A stretch of 64,000 bases of DNA from Stenotrophomonas sp. SAU14A_NAIMI4_8. Its GTDB lineage: Bacteria > Pseudomonadota > Gammaproteobacteria > Xanthomonadales > Xanthomonadaceae. Position numbers and translations under genes: made by a program. How positions within the stretch are numbered: the stretch's first letter is position 1; every line of letters starts with the position of its first letter. Under the pieces are notes generated by a model, which saw only the letters and a program-made list of their open reading frames with translations, searched no databases and was not told where the DNA came from. Of this stretch, positions 56,741-63,753 are shown in pieces. The stretch is taken from contig NZ_CP025999.1 of the NCBI RefSeq assembly GCF_003086695.1, forward strand, positions 4,292,344 to 4,356,343, in the 5' to 3' direction.

Positions 56741-57187
56741 TCAGCGGATGACCAGCACCGGCAGCGAGCTGCGCGCCAGCACTTCGGCGGTCTGGCTGCC
56801 CAGCAGCACGCGGGTCACCCCGCGGCGGCCGTGCGAGGTCATCACGATCAGATCGCTGTTGCGATCAGCGGCGGTTTCGATGATGCCGTCGGCCGCGTAG
56901 CGGTCCAGCACATGCACCGGGTTGGCCTTGATGCCCTGTTCGGCGGCCTTGGCCAGCGCCGGCTGCAGCACCTTCTGGGCCCCTTCCTCGCGGTCGGCCT
57001 TGTACTCGGGGCTGTTCATGTAGCCCACGCTCCAGCCCATGGCGTCGTACATGCCGACGGCCCACGGCTCGGACACCGTCACGATATCGACCTCGGCGTT
57101 GAGGTCCTTGGCCAGCTCCAGGCCCTTGGCCAGGCCCTTGTCGGCCAGCTCGGAACCGTCGGTGGCGATCAGGATGCGCGTGTACAT
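56741..57187 (-). CDS. Universal stress protein (UspA family)
   Basis: 148 aa. It starts MYTRILIATDGSELADKGLAKGLELA and ends SHGRRGVTRVLLGSQTAEVLARSSLPVLVIR. The glycine-rich ATP loop (GRRGVTRVLLGS) is shorter than the consensus GX2GX9G(S/T), so ATP binding is uncertain. Usp proteins are induced in stasis and stress. It lies 131 bp after rtcA on the same strand, close enough for read-through but with no shared motif to prove it. Confidence 0.9.
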   Translation of the reverse strand: MYTRILIATDGSELADKGLAKGLELAKDLNAEVDIVTVSEPWAVGMYDAMGWSVGYMNSPEYKADREEGAQKVLQPALAKAAEQGIKANPVHVLDRYAADGIIETAADRNSDLIVMTSHGRRGVTRVLLGSQTAEVLARSSLPVLVIR

Positions 57188-57318
57188 GGTGGGGCTCCGT
57201 GGCGATCTGCCGAATGGGAACACCACCATTACACAGCCGATGTGCACGCCGTGCCTTGAGCAGGATCAATGCGCGGGGTTGACGCCCGCCGGGCATGGCC
57301 CGGCGAGCCCCAGGATGC

Positions 57319-58335
57319 CTACGCCTCGACGGTCACCCGCCAGCCCCCCTCGTGCGGCTGCCAGTCGAATTCCACCGGCAGGAACTTCTCGATCAGCCGG
57401 GCGTTGCTGGCCAGGTGATCGCTGATGACGTGGGTGGTGAAGGCGCCGCCGCCGGCCAGGGCCATCGGCAGCAGCAGCTGGTCGGACAGGTATTCACCCA
57501 CGTAGGCATTGCCCTGCAGGTACTGCTGTACGCGGGCCGACAGGCGTGCGCCCACCTGTTCGGCACTCACCCCGCGCTCGCCGTGGCCATCGAACACTTC
57601 CACGTGGCTGCCATGCTGCACGCGCACCAGGGCGACATTGCCCGGGCCCAAGGCCGGGCGGATCGACTGCACGTGACGCGGGTGCGGGTCGACGCCCAGG
57701 GTGTCGGCCAGCACCTGCAGCTCGCGCAGGCCGATGCTGCTGGACAGGCCGGACATCAGCACCTGCGCCTGCATCGACTCCAGGGCCGGCCGCTGCTCCA
57801 GCAGCGGTGCCTGCAACGCGGCGCACGGCTGCACCTGCACTTCAATCACGCCGCCGCCGGCCGGGTGGAAGCCATGCTGCAGCAGCTGCATCTCGACCTG
57901 CACTCCCATGCGCGCCAGTGACGGCAGGTAGCTGTCGGCGATGAAATCGGCGCTGGGCGCCAGCGGGTTGTGGGTGCCACCTTCCAGCCGCAGGCGCGAG
58001 GGCTGCTGCGCGCGCCACAACGCCGGCAGCACGGTCTGCAGCACCAGCGTGGCCGAACCGGCACTGCCGGTGGCGAAGTGGTAGTCGCCAGCGCTCACCA
58101 CGCCGGGCTCGAAGCGCAGCGAGGTGGCACCCAGCGCAGCGCCATGCGTGCAGGCGTTTCCGACCCGCGCGGCCGCATTTACGGCAGTCAGGTGCTGGCG
58201 CATCAGCCCCGGCTTGCGCCGGATCGCGCGGATGTTCTGCAGGGTGAAGCCAATGCCGGTGCACAGGCTCAGGGTCAGGGCCGAGCGCAGCAGCTGCCCG
58301 CCGCCCTGCCCGCCATCAAGTTCAATCATATCCAT
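57319..58335 (-). CDS. rtcA: RNA 3'-terminal phosphate cyclase
   Basis: 338 aa, family length. It begins MDMIELDGGQGGGQLLRSAL, where GGGQ is the conserved ATP-side motif, and has TGSAGSATLVLQTVLPAL. The catalytic, AMP-accepting His is in AFTTHVISDHLASN near the C-terminus (about residue 307). RtcA converts RNA 3'-phosphate to 2',3'-cyclic phosphate with ATP and can adenylate 5'-phosphates; it supplies or restores ends for RtcB. GGAGGA lies 9 nt before ATG 58335. It is the last gene of the rsr-Y RNA-rtcB-rtcA operon, 57 nt after rtcB. Confidence 0.95.
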   Translation of the reverse strand: MDMIELDGGQGGGQLLRSALTLSLCTGIGFTLQNIRAIRRKPGLMRQHLTAVNAAARVGNACTHGAALGATSLRFEPGVVSAGDYHFATGSAGSATLVLQTVLPALWRAQQPSRLRLEGGTHNPLAPSADFIADSYLPSLARMGVQVEMQLLQHGFHPAGGGVIEVQVQPCAALQAPLLEQRPALESMQAQVLMSGLSSSIGLRELQVLADTLGVDPHPRHVQSIRPALGPGNVALVRVQHGSHVEVFDGHGERGVSAEQVGARLSARVQQYLQGNAYVGEYLSDQLLLPMALAGGGAFTTHVISDHLASNARLIEKFLPVEFDWQPHEGGWRVTVEA

Positions 58336-58354
58336 GTGTAGGTTCCTCCATCCT

Positions 58355-58387
58355 GCCGCGCGCGGCGCAGTGTACGCCGCGCGCGGC
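58355..58387 (-). promoter_or_regulatory. Very stable hairpin between rtcB and rtcA
   Basis: GCCGCGCGCGGCG and CGCCGCGCGCGGC form a perfect 13-bp all-GC stem around loop TACACTG, with no U-run. It sits between the rtcB stop and the rtcA Shine-Dalgarno sequence. It may slow or process the transcript and lower rtcA relative to rtcB. Confidence 0.6.
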
Positions 58388-58392
58388 CCGCT

Positions 58393-59619
58393 TCATCCCT
58401 TCACGCACACCACCTGGCGCAGCGTGTGCACGATCTCGACCAGATCGCGCTGGGCCTCCATCACCGCCTCGATCGGCTTGTAGGCCGCCGGCGATTCATC
58501 CACCACCTCCGCATCCTTGCGGCATTCCACGTGCGCGGTCGCCTTGGCGTGCTCGTCCACGGTAATCAGCTTGCGCGCCTGGGTGCGGCTCATCACGCGG
58601 CCGGCGCCGTGGCTGCAGCTGTGGAAGCTGTCCTCGTTGCCCAGCCCACGCACGATGAAGCTCTTGGCACCCATGCTGCCCGGAATGATGCCCAGCTCGC
58701 CCTTGCGCGCACTGACCGCACCCTTGCGGGTCAGCATCACGTCCTTGCCGAAGTGGGTCTCGCGGTTCACGTAGTTGTGGTGGCAGTTCACCGCCTCGGC
58801 CTGGGCCTCGAACGGCTTGCTGATGACCGTGCGCACGGCGGCCACCACGTTGCGCATCATCACCTCGCGGTTCATGCGTGCGAAACGCTGCGCCCACTCC
58901 ACGGCGAACACGTAGTCGCCGTAGTGCTGGCTGCCCTCGGGCAGGTACGCCAGGTCCTGGTCGGGCAGGTTGATCATCCAGCGGCGCATTTCCTGCTTGG
59001 CCAGTTCGATGAAGTAGGTGCCGATGGCATTGCCCACGCCACGCGAGCCGGAGTGCAGCATGAACCACACGCGCTGGTCCTGGTCCAGGCACACTTCCAC
59101 GAAGTGGTTGCCGGTACCCAGGGTGCCCAGGTGCTTGAGGTTGTTGGTGTTCTTCAGGCGCGGGTGGCGCTCGCAGATCAGCGCGAAGTCGTCCACCAGC
59201 TGCTTCCAGCCTTCGATGGCCAGCTCCGGCGGCGTATCCCAGCTGCCCTTGTCACGGCCACCGCGGGTCACGCTGCGGCCGTGCGGCACCGCCCGTTCGA
59301 TCGCGCTGCGCACGGCCGACAGGTTGTCCGGCAGGTCGCTGGCGTCGAGCGTGGTACGCACGGCCATCATGCCGCAGCCGATATCCACGCCCACCGCGGC
59401 GGGAATGATGGCGCCCACGGTCGGCACCACCGAACCCACGGTTGCCCCCTTGCCCAGGTGCACGTCGGGCATCACCGCAATCCACTTGTGGATGAACGGC
59501 AGGCGCGCGATGTTCTGCAGCTGTTCGCGTGCCTGGTCTTCCAGCGGCACGCCGCGCGTCCACAGCTTGATGGGTGCAGCGCCGGGCTGCTGGATCACGT
59601 CGTGGTTCAAGGTGGTCAT
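58393..59619 (-). CDS. rtcB: RtcB RNA ligase of the repair operon
   Basis: 408 aa, identical in length to E. coli RtcB. Metal and guanylate residues: Cys in GVDIGCGMMAV, His in GTGNHFVEV and MLHSGSRGVGN, His pair in NCHHNYVNRETHFG, and the GMP-accepting His in HSCSHGAGRVMSR. It seals 2',3'-cyclic-phosphate or 3'-phosphate RNA ends to 5'-OH, the breaks left by ribonuclease toxins. AAAGGAAA lies just before ATG 59619. Its mRNA leader contains the three tRNA-like modules between rsr and this gene. Confidence 0.96.
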   Translation of the reverse strand: MTTLNHDVIQQPGAAPIKLWTRGVPLEDQAREQLQNIARLPFIHKWIAVMPDVHLGKGATVGSVVPTVGAIIPAAVGVDIGCGMMAVRTTLDASDLPDNLSAVRSAIERAVPHGRSVTRGGRDKGSWDTPPELAIEGWKQLVDDFALICERHPRLKNTNNLKHLGTLGTGNHFVEVCLDQDQRVWFMLHSGSRGVGNAIGTYFIELAKQEMRRWMINLPDQDLAYLPEGSQHYGDYVFAVEWAQRFARMNREVMMRNVVAAVRTVISKPFEAQAEAVNCHHNYVNRETHFGKDVMLTRKGAVSARKGELGIIPGSMGAKSFIVRGLGNEDSFHSCSHGAGRVMSRTQARKLITVDEHAKATAHVECRKDAEVVDESPAAYKPIEAVMEAQRDLVEIVHTLRQVVCVKG

Positions 59620-59660
59620 GGTGATGTTTCCTTTCATCCAATACAAAAAGCAAAGAAGGT

Positions 59661-59771
59661 GCGGTGACAAAGGTGGCCGAACGCACCACCTGCCGCGTTG
59701 CCGTGGCAGGTGGCCGGGACTTGAACCCGACCCCGAAGGGTTTCCGATGTAGTTCGGCCGGCATTCCCCGC
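59661..59771 (-). ncRNA. Y RNA (YrlA-like) module C, tRNA-like without D arm
   Basis: Read on the minus strand from 59771. The outer stem is GCGGGGA/TCACCGC (one mismatch) and the inner stem GGCCGAAC (59759-59752) / GTTCGGCC (59682-59675) is perfect. CCC-TTCG-GGG forms a small hairpin. The T arm is CGGGTTCAAGTCCCG (59729-59715) with a tRNA-like TTCAAGT loop. An acceptor-like stem CCACCTGCC/GGCAGGTGG (9 bp) is closed by a 10-nt loop. Only 3 nt separate the acceptor strand from the inner stem, so there is no D arm. This matches bacterial YrlA RNAs: an Rsr-binding stem plus a tRNA-like end. Confidence 0.75.
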
Positions 59772-59788
59772 GCAACGAAAGCGAAGGT

Positions 59789-59925
59789 GCCGGCAGCACG
59801 ACGAGGGTTGGAGGAACATCCTGCTCTACCACTGAGCTACCGCTGCGTTGCCACAGCGGGCGGGGCTCGAACCCGCGACCCGGAGCTTGGAAGGCTGTAG
59901 TTCCTCCGGCATTCGCAGTGCCGGC
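59789..59925 (-). ncRNA. Y RNA (YrlA-like) module B, circularly permuted tRNA-Gly(UCC)-like
   Basis: Read on the minus strand from 59925. Outer stem GCCGGCA/TGCCGGC (7 bp perfect); inner stem GGAGGAAC/GTTCCTCC (8 bp perfect). Then CTTCCAA, which is a tRNA-Gly UCC anticodon loop, GCTCC, variable GGGTC, T arm GCGGGTTCGAGCCCCGC (59876-59860), 3' acceptor strand CCGCTGT, closing loop GGCAAC, 5' acceptor strand GCAGCGG (7 bp with one G-U), TA (positions 8-9) and a complete D arm GCTCAGTGGTAGAGC. The parts are those of a tRNA but in permuted order, with the anticodon stem opened into the Rsr-type stem. No intact standard-order tRNA is present. Confidence 0.78.
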
Positions 59926-59937
59926 GTTGAAGCAGGT

Positions 59938-60046
59938 GCGGTGACAAAAGGAGTGGAACATCTCTTTCCCCACACCCGGCAGGAAAGGCGGGATTTGAAC
60001 CCGACCCCGAAGGGACAACCAATGTAGTTCCACCAGCATTCACCGC
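59938..60046 (-). ncRNA. Y RNA (YrlA-like) module A, tRNA-like without D arm
   Basis: Read on the minus strand from 60046. Outer stem GCGGTGA/TCACCGC (7 bp perfect), inner stem GTGGAAC/GTTCCAC (7 bp), separated by an asymmetric internal loop as in Y RNAs. Then a CCC-TTCG-GGG hairpin, a T arm CGGGTTCAAATCCCG (60003-59989), and an acceptor-like stem CTTTCCT/GGGAAAG (7 bp with one G-U) closed by a 10-nt loop. Four nt follow instead of a D arm. GAACTACA after the inner stem is shared by all three modules; TTTGTCACCGCACCT at the 3' end is shared with C. Confidence 0.75.
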
Positions 60047-60069
60047 GAAAACTCGAATTCCGGGTCCCT

Positions 60070-60097
60070 GCCCGGCGGGCCCCATTGCCCGCCGGGC
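60070..60097 (-). promoter_or_regulatory. Strong hairpin between rsr and the Y RNA modules
   Basis: GCCCGGCGGGC and GCCCGCCGGGC pair perfectly over 11 bp around a 6-nt loop, 26 nt after the rsr stop and 23 nt before module A. There is no U-run, so it may be a processing site or protect the rsr mRNA 3' end after release of the Y RNAs. Confidence 0.6.
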
Positions 60098-60122
60098 GGT
60101 TCCTGGCGACATCCTTGCCGCC

Positions 60123-61670
60123 TTACAACGTCATGTCCTGGATGCGCTGCACCCAGCCACTGCCATCGGCCGGTGCCTGCGCGTACTGGCCCAGCAGATC
60201 GAACACGGCATCGCTGAAGCCGCCGATGTGCAGCACGTCCTCGCGCTGCGCCGTCTGGCTGCTGGCCACCGGCTGCAGGTCGATGCAGACCAGGCGCGCC
60301 TGCGGGCAACGCTGCTTCAGCACCTCCCACGCCCGCATCGTGGCCGTCGCACCGCCCTGGCGGGTATCGCGCCAGCTCTCGTTGTCCGACACCAGCACCA
60401 CCAGGTCGACCTGCGCGCGGCGACGGTTGAGGTCTTCCAGCGGTGCGCTGACCGAGGTGCCGCCGCCGTTGATCGCCAACTGCGCGGCCAGGGTCATCAC
60501 GCTGTCGCGCGGGTTCAACTGCACCGGCCGCACCTGGGTGTCGAACGGCAGCACCGTGGCCTGCGGCTGACCGCGCAGCACACAAGCCGCGATCAAGGCC
60601 GCCACGTCCACACAGCGCACCGACGTACTGGCGCCCTTGCGGTAGCCGGTCAGCGGCCACTGCATGGACCCGGACACGTCCACCGCAACCACTACCCGCC
60701 CCGGCAGCACCGGTACCGTTGCCGTGGCGATCTCCATCGCATCCTGCAGTGCATCCAGGATCGGCAACGGCAGGCCCTTGCCGGCGTGGAACGCCATCAG
60801 CAACTGGTACGGCAGCACCCGTGAACGACGTACCTGCTGCGGGTCACGCAGCCGCGCGGCAATCAGGTCCACCATCGCCGCATCGTCGAACACGCCGTTG
60901 CGGGCGAACGTGTTGAGGTTCATCCGCATCGACTGCCACGACGCGCTGCGCGCAAGCGCCGACCATTGCGCCGCATCCAGCGGCAGCGTGCTGAAGTACT
61001 GGAACGGCAGCGCCGGCGGCAGTCCCTGCGGGTCACGCTTGAACGCTTCGTAGGCCTGCACCAGCGCCGGCAGCTGCGCCGCGTCATACGGACGACCGAC
61101 AACCCACGCATACAGCGCCTTGCGCTCGGCATCGGCCGGCTTCGGGTGGACCATGCGGATCAGATCCGCCAGCGACGGCTGCTGGCCGATGGCTGCACGC
61201 ACCAGCGTTTCCACCGGGGCCTGCTGGATCCACTCACGCACCAGACGCTTGGGCAGCGAGCCCAGCGAACGGCGCCCGACCTGGCCGCTGCGCATGATCT
61301 GCACGAAGGTGCGCAGCTGGCGACCGTTGTCGATCACCCGCGGGAACACCTGGGCGAACACCGCGGCGTCGCGCAGGCTGAGCACCGCCAGCAGCAGCGC
61401 CGGCATGTCCTTCATGTGCGCCACCTGGCGTGCGTACACCGCGGTGCGCGCCACGAAGGCCGGCTCGACCTGCGCGGTCAGCGCCAGCACCTGCTGCAGC
61501 TGCGCGTCGGCGTTGCTGTAGAAGGTGTTGTTGAGGCAGCCGGTGGCCGCATACAGGGCCAGCGCAGCACGCGGGTCGCGGCGGTAGGCCAGACCACCGG
61601 CCTCATTGACGGTGGTGGCCGGCGGCAGCGATGCGGCACGCGGGTTGGAGAAGAGCGTCAGGTTGGCCAT
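60123..61670 (-). CDS. rsr: Rsr, bacterial Ro60 orthologue (TROVE + vWA)
   Basis: 515 aa (Deinococcus Rsr is 531). Residues about 15-330 form the TROVE HEAT-repeat ring (NEAGGLAYRRDPRAALALYAATGCLNNTFYSNADAQL near the start; MPALLLAVLSLRD; IRMVHPKPADAERKALYAWVVG). Residues about 350-510 are a von Willebrand A domain with the MIDAS motif DVSGSM (VVVAVDVSGSMQWPLTG). Ro60 proteins bind misfolded RNA in the ring hole and Y RNAs on the outside; in bacteria Rsr works with PNPase in RNA decay. GAGGA lies 7 nt before ATG 61670. It is first in the operon behind a sigma-54 promoter. Confidence 0.95.
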   Translation of the reverse strand: MANLTLFSNPRAASLPPATTVNEAGGLAYRRDPRAALALYAATGCLNNTFYSNADAQLQQVLALTAQVEPAFVARTAVYARQVAHMKDMPALLLAVLSLRDAAVFAQVFPRVIDNGRQLRTFVQIMRSGQVGRRSLGSLPKRLVREWIQQAPVETLVRAAIGQQPSLADLIRMVHPKPADAERKALYAWVVGRPYDAAQLPALVQAYEAFKRDPQGLPPALPFQYFSTLPLDAAQWSALARSASWQSMRMNLNTFARNGVFDDAAMVDLIAARLRDPQQVRRSRVLPYQLLMAFHAGKGLPLPILDALQDAMEIATATVPVLPGRVVVAVDVSGSMQWPLTGYRKGASTSVRCVDVAALIAACVLRGQPQATVLPFDTQVRPVQLNPRDSVMTLAAQLAINGGGTSVSAPLEDLNRRRAQVDLVVLVSDNESWRDTRQGGATATMRAWEVLKQRCPQARLVCIDLQPVASSQTAQREDVLHIGGFSDAVFDLLGQYAQAPADGSGWVQRIQDMTL

Positions 61671-61719
61671 CGTGGTGTCCTCGGCGGGAACTGCCCGCGT
61701 CGTGTCTTGCCTGGAATAG

Positions 61720-61736
61720 AGCAACGGCCGTGCCAA
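61720..61736 (-). promoter_or_regulatory. Sigma-54 promoter of the rsr-rtcBA operon
   Basis: On the minus strand TTGGCACGGCCGTTGCT matches the sigma-54 consensus YTGGCACGrNNNTTGCW at every defined base (-24 GG, -12 GC). Transcription should start near 61709, giving a ~39-nt leader before rsr. The divergent rtcR encodes the needed activator. Confidence 0.9.
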
Positions 61737-61739
61737 CTC

Positions 61740-61763
61740 TTGATCTAATTGATCAAATTGTTG
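61740..61763. promoter_or_regulatory. Inverted repeat and IHF-like site upstream of the sigma-54 promoter
   Basis: TTGATC (61740-61745) and GATCAA (61751-61756) form a perfect 6-bp inverted repeat. Overlapping it, ATCAAATTGTTG (61752-61763) matches the IHF core ATCAANNNNTTR, with a mismatch at the base before it. An AT-rich tract follows to about 61790. IHF bending between activator sites and a sigma-54 promoter is usual. The RtcR binding site itself I cannot assign; it should lie between here and the rtcR start. Confidence 0.5.
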
Positions 61764-61857
61764 TTTTTACTGATTTTTTATTCGCTTCAGGCAAGAATCG
61801 CCGGCGTAGCGCTCGAAGAATGTATATAGTTGCAGCGCGTCTTTTATAGGAATGGAT

Positions 61858-63453
61858 ATGTCTCGGCGACAGGTCGTCTTCGGCATGCTCGGCACCCAGC
61901 TCGACACGGGCGAAGGCCCCGGCCGCTGGCAGAAATGGCGGCCGACGGTGTCGCTGGGCATGCATGAGGATTTCCTGCCCGACCGCGTCGAGCTGCTGCT
62001 GGACGAGCGCCGCTACGCCAAGCTGGCGCGCGTGGTGTGCGAGGACCTGCAGCAGGCCGCGCCGGGCCTGGAGGTGCGTCGGCACGACACCTACCTGGCC
62101 GATCCGTGGGAATTCGAAGGGGTCTACGCCACCCTGCACGATTTCCTGGCCGGCTACCCGTTCCAGCCGGAGGAGGAGGACTACTACGTCCACATCACCA
62201 CCGGCACGCACGTGGCGCAGATCTGCTGGTTCCTGCTCACCGAGAGCCGCCATTTTCCCGGCCGCCTGCTGCAGACCTCGCCGCCGCGCAAGCAGGATGG
62301 CGCGGCCGGCAGCTACGCCGTCATCGATCTGGACCTGTCACGCTACGACCACATTGCCCAGCGCTTCGCCCAGCAGCAACTGCAGGACCGCGACCTGCTG
62401 AAGAGCGGCATCGCCACCCGCAACGCCGCCTTCAACGCGATGATCGAGCAGATTGAAACGGTGGCCACGCGTTCACGCGCACCTATGCTGCTGATGGGCC
62501 CCACCGGTGCCGGCAAGAGCCAGCTGGCCAAGCGCGTGTTCGAACTGAAGAAGCTCAAGCACCAGTTGCCCGGCCGCTTCGTTGAAGTGAACTGCGCCAC
62601 GCTGCGCGGGGACGGTGCGATGAGCACGCTGTTCGGCCATACCAAGGGCGCCTACACCGGTGCATCGTCGGACCGCGCCGGCCTGCTGCGTTCGGCGCAC
62701 CAAGGGCTGCTGTTCCTGGATGAAATCGGCGAACTGGGCCTGGACGAACAGGCCATGCTGCTGCGTGCGCTGGAGGAGAAACGCTTCCTGCCGGTGGGCA
62801 GCGATCGCGAAGTGGAAAGCGAGTTCCAGCTGATTGCCGGCACCAACCGCGACCTGCAGCAATCGGTGCTGGAAGGCCGCTTCCGCGAAGACCTGCTGGC
62901 ACGCCTGAACCTGTGGACCTACCACCTGCCGGGCCTGGCCCAGCGCAGCGAGGACATCGAGCCGAACATCGAGTTCGAGCTGGAGCGCTGGTCACAGCAG
63001 CAGCACGCGCGGGTGCGCTTCAACGCGGAAGCACGCGCGCGCTACCTGGCCTTCGCCACCAGCGCCGAGGCCGCCTGGCGCGGCAACTTCCGCGACCTGG
63101 GCGCATCGATCATGCGCCTGGCCACGCTGGCCACGGGCGGGCGTATCCAGACCGAGGGCGTGGACGAGGAGATTGCCCGCCTGCGCCGGCAGTGGCGCGG
63201 CGGCGAAGCGCCCTCACCGCTGCAGGCCCTGCTGGGCGACGCCGCCGACCAGCTGGACCGCTTCGACCGCGTGCAGCTGGAAGAAGTGGTGCGGGTCTGC
63301 GCGCGCTCAAAGTCGCTTTCTGCCGCTGGACGCGAGCTGTTCGCGGTGTCGCGCACCCAGCGCGCCAGTACCAATGACGCCGACCGCCTGCGCAAGTACC
63401 TGGCGAAGTTCGGCCTGGACTGGGAACAGGTGCGCAGCCCCGGTTCTGCGTAG
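61858..63453 (+). CDS. rtcR: RtcR, sigma-54-dependent activator of the RNA-repair operon
   Basis: 531 aa (E. coli RtcR is about the same). Residues 1-180 form the CARF-like sensor domain (VVFGMLGTQLD, EDYYVHITTGTHVAQICWFLL) that responds to RNA ends carrying 2',3'-cyclic phosphate. The AAA+ domain (about 185-420) has Walker A GPTGAGKS, the sigma-54-contact loop as GAYTGA, and Walker B LLFLDEIGE. A C-terminal helix-turn-helix closes the protein (SLSAAGRELFAVSRTQRASTNDADRLRKYL). ATG 61858 is preferred because AGGA at 61848-61851 is 6 nt upstream; ATG 61852 is the alternative. The TAG stop belongs to a SMAG repeat. Confidence 0.95.
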   Translation: MSRRQVVFGMLGTQLDTGEGPGRWQKWRPTVSLGMHEDFLPDRVELLLDERRYAKLARVVCEDLQQAAPGLEVRRHDTYLADPWEFEGVYATLHDFLAGYPFQPEEEDYYVHITTGTHVAQICWFLLTESRHFPGRLLQTSPPRKQDGAAGSYAVIDLDLSRYDHIAQRFAQQQLQDRDLLKSGIATRNAAFNAMIEQIETVATRSRAPMLLMGPTGAGKSQLAKRVFELKKLKHQLPGRFVEVNCATLRGDGAMSTLFGHTKGAYTGASSDRAGLLRSAHQGLLFLDEIGELGLDEQAMLLRALEEKRFLPVGSDREVESEFQLIAGTNRDLQQSVLEGRFREDLLARLNLWTYHLPGLAQRSEDIEPNIEFELERWSQQQHARVRFNAEARARYLAFATSAEAAWRGNFRDLGASIMRLATLATGGRIQTEGVDEEIARLRRQWRGGEAPSPLQALLGDAADQLDRFDRVQLEEVVRVCARSKSLSAAGRELFAVSRTQRASTNDADRLRKYLAKFGLDWEQVRSPGSA

Positions 63454-63470
63454 CGTCGAGCTTGCTCGAC
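63450..63470 (+). repeat. SMAG palindrome supplying the rtcR stop codon
   Basis: GTAGCGTCGAGC, loop, GCTCGAC. Its TAG at 63451-63453 ends rtcR. Confidence 0.85.
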
Positions 63471-63526
63471 AAAGGGCCCCGGTACATGCTGGCCGCGCAG
63501 CATCCATCGCTTTCAAGGAGATCGCC

Positions 63527-63673
63527 ATGCACGAACGCAAACCAACACCCGCCGCCGTCCCGCGCACACTTGTATGGGTTGTCATCGGCGTTTTCGCGGT
63601 GCTTTACGGCGGCTATCAGGTCGGCAAGGAACTGGCCCTGCGCGACAATGCAAAGCAGGCGGCGGGCCAGTAG
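63527..63673 (+). CDS. Small single-pass membrane protein
   Basis: 48 aa: a basic/proline N-terminus (MHERKPTPAAVPR), one membrane segment (TLVWVVIGVFAVLYGGYQVG) and a short charged tail. AAGGAGA 7 nt before the ATG supports expression. Its TAG stop is the head of a SMAG repeat. Not recognised; it lies 73 bp after rtcR and could be cotranscribed with it. Confidence 0.65.
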   Translation: MHERKPTPAAVPRTLVWVVIGVFAVLYGGYQVGKELALRDNAKQAAGQ

Positions 63674-63737
63674 CGTCGAGCTTGCTCGACTGTTTTCTGT
63701 GATCGGAAGCATCGTGCCAACCAAGGTTGGCACCTAC
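63670..63737. repeat. Two SMAG palindromes (one supplies a stop codon)
   Basis: A forward GTAGCGTCGAGC-type copy at 63670-63691 gives the TAG stop of the 63527 gene. A reverse GTAGGTGCCAACC-type copy lies at 63714-63737. Confidence 0.85.
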
Positions 63738-63753
63738 CGGTGAACGTCTACGC

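Noticed and set aside
59789..59925. Functional permuted tRNA that is spliced to a mature tRNA-Gly
   Set aside because: The inner stem extends the opened anticodon stem with non-tRNA sequence and no CCA or known permuted-tRNA processing context is visible. A Y RNA role fits better, so this is kept only as a test.
59700..60046. T-arm sequences with GGGTTCAA/GGGTTCGA suggesting two or three ordinary tRNA genes
   Set aside because: No acceptor 5' strand, D arm and anticodon arm precede any of the T arms in standard order. The parts fit permuted Y RNA modules instead.
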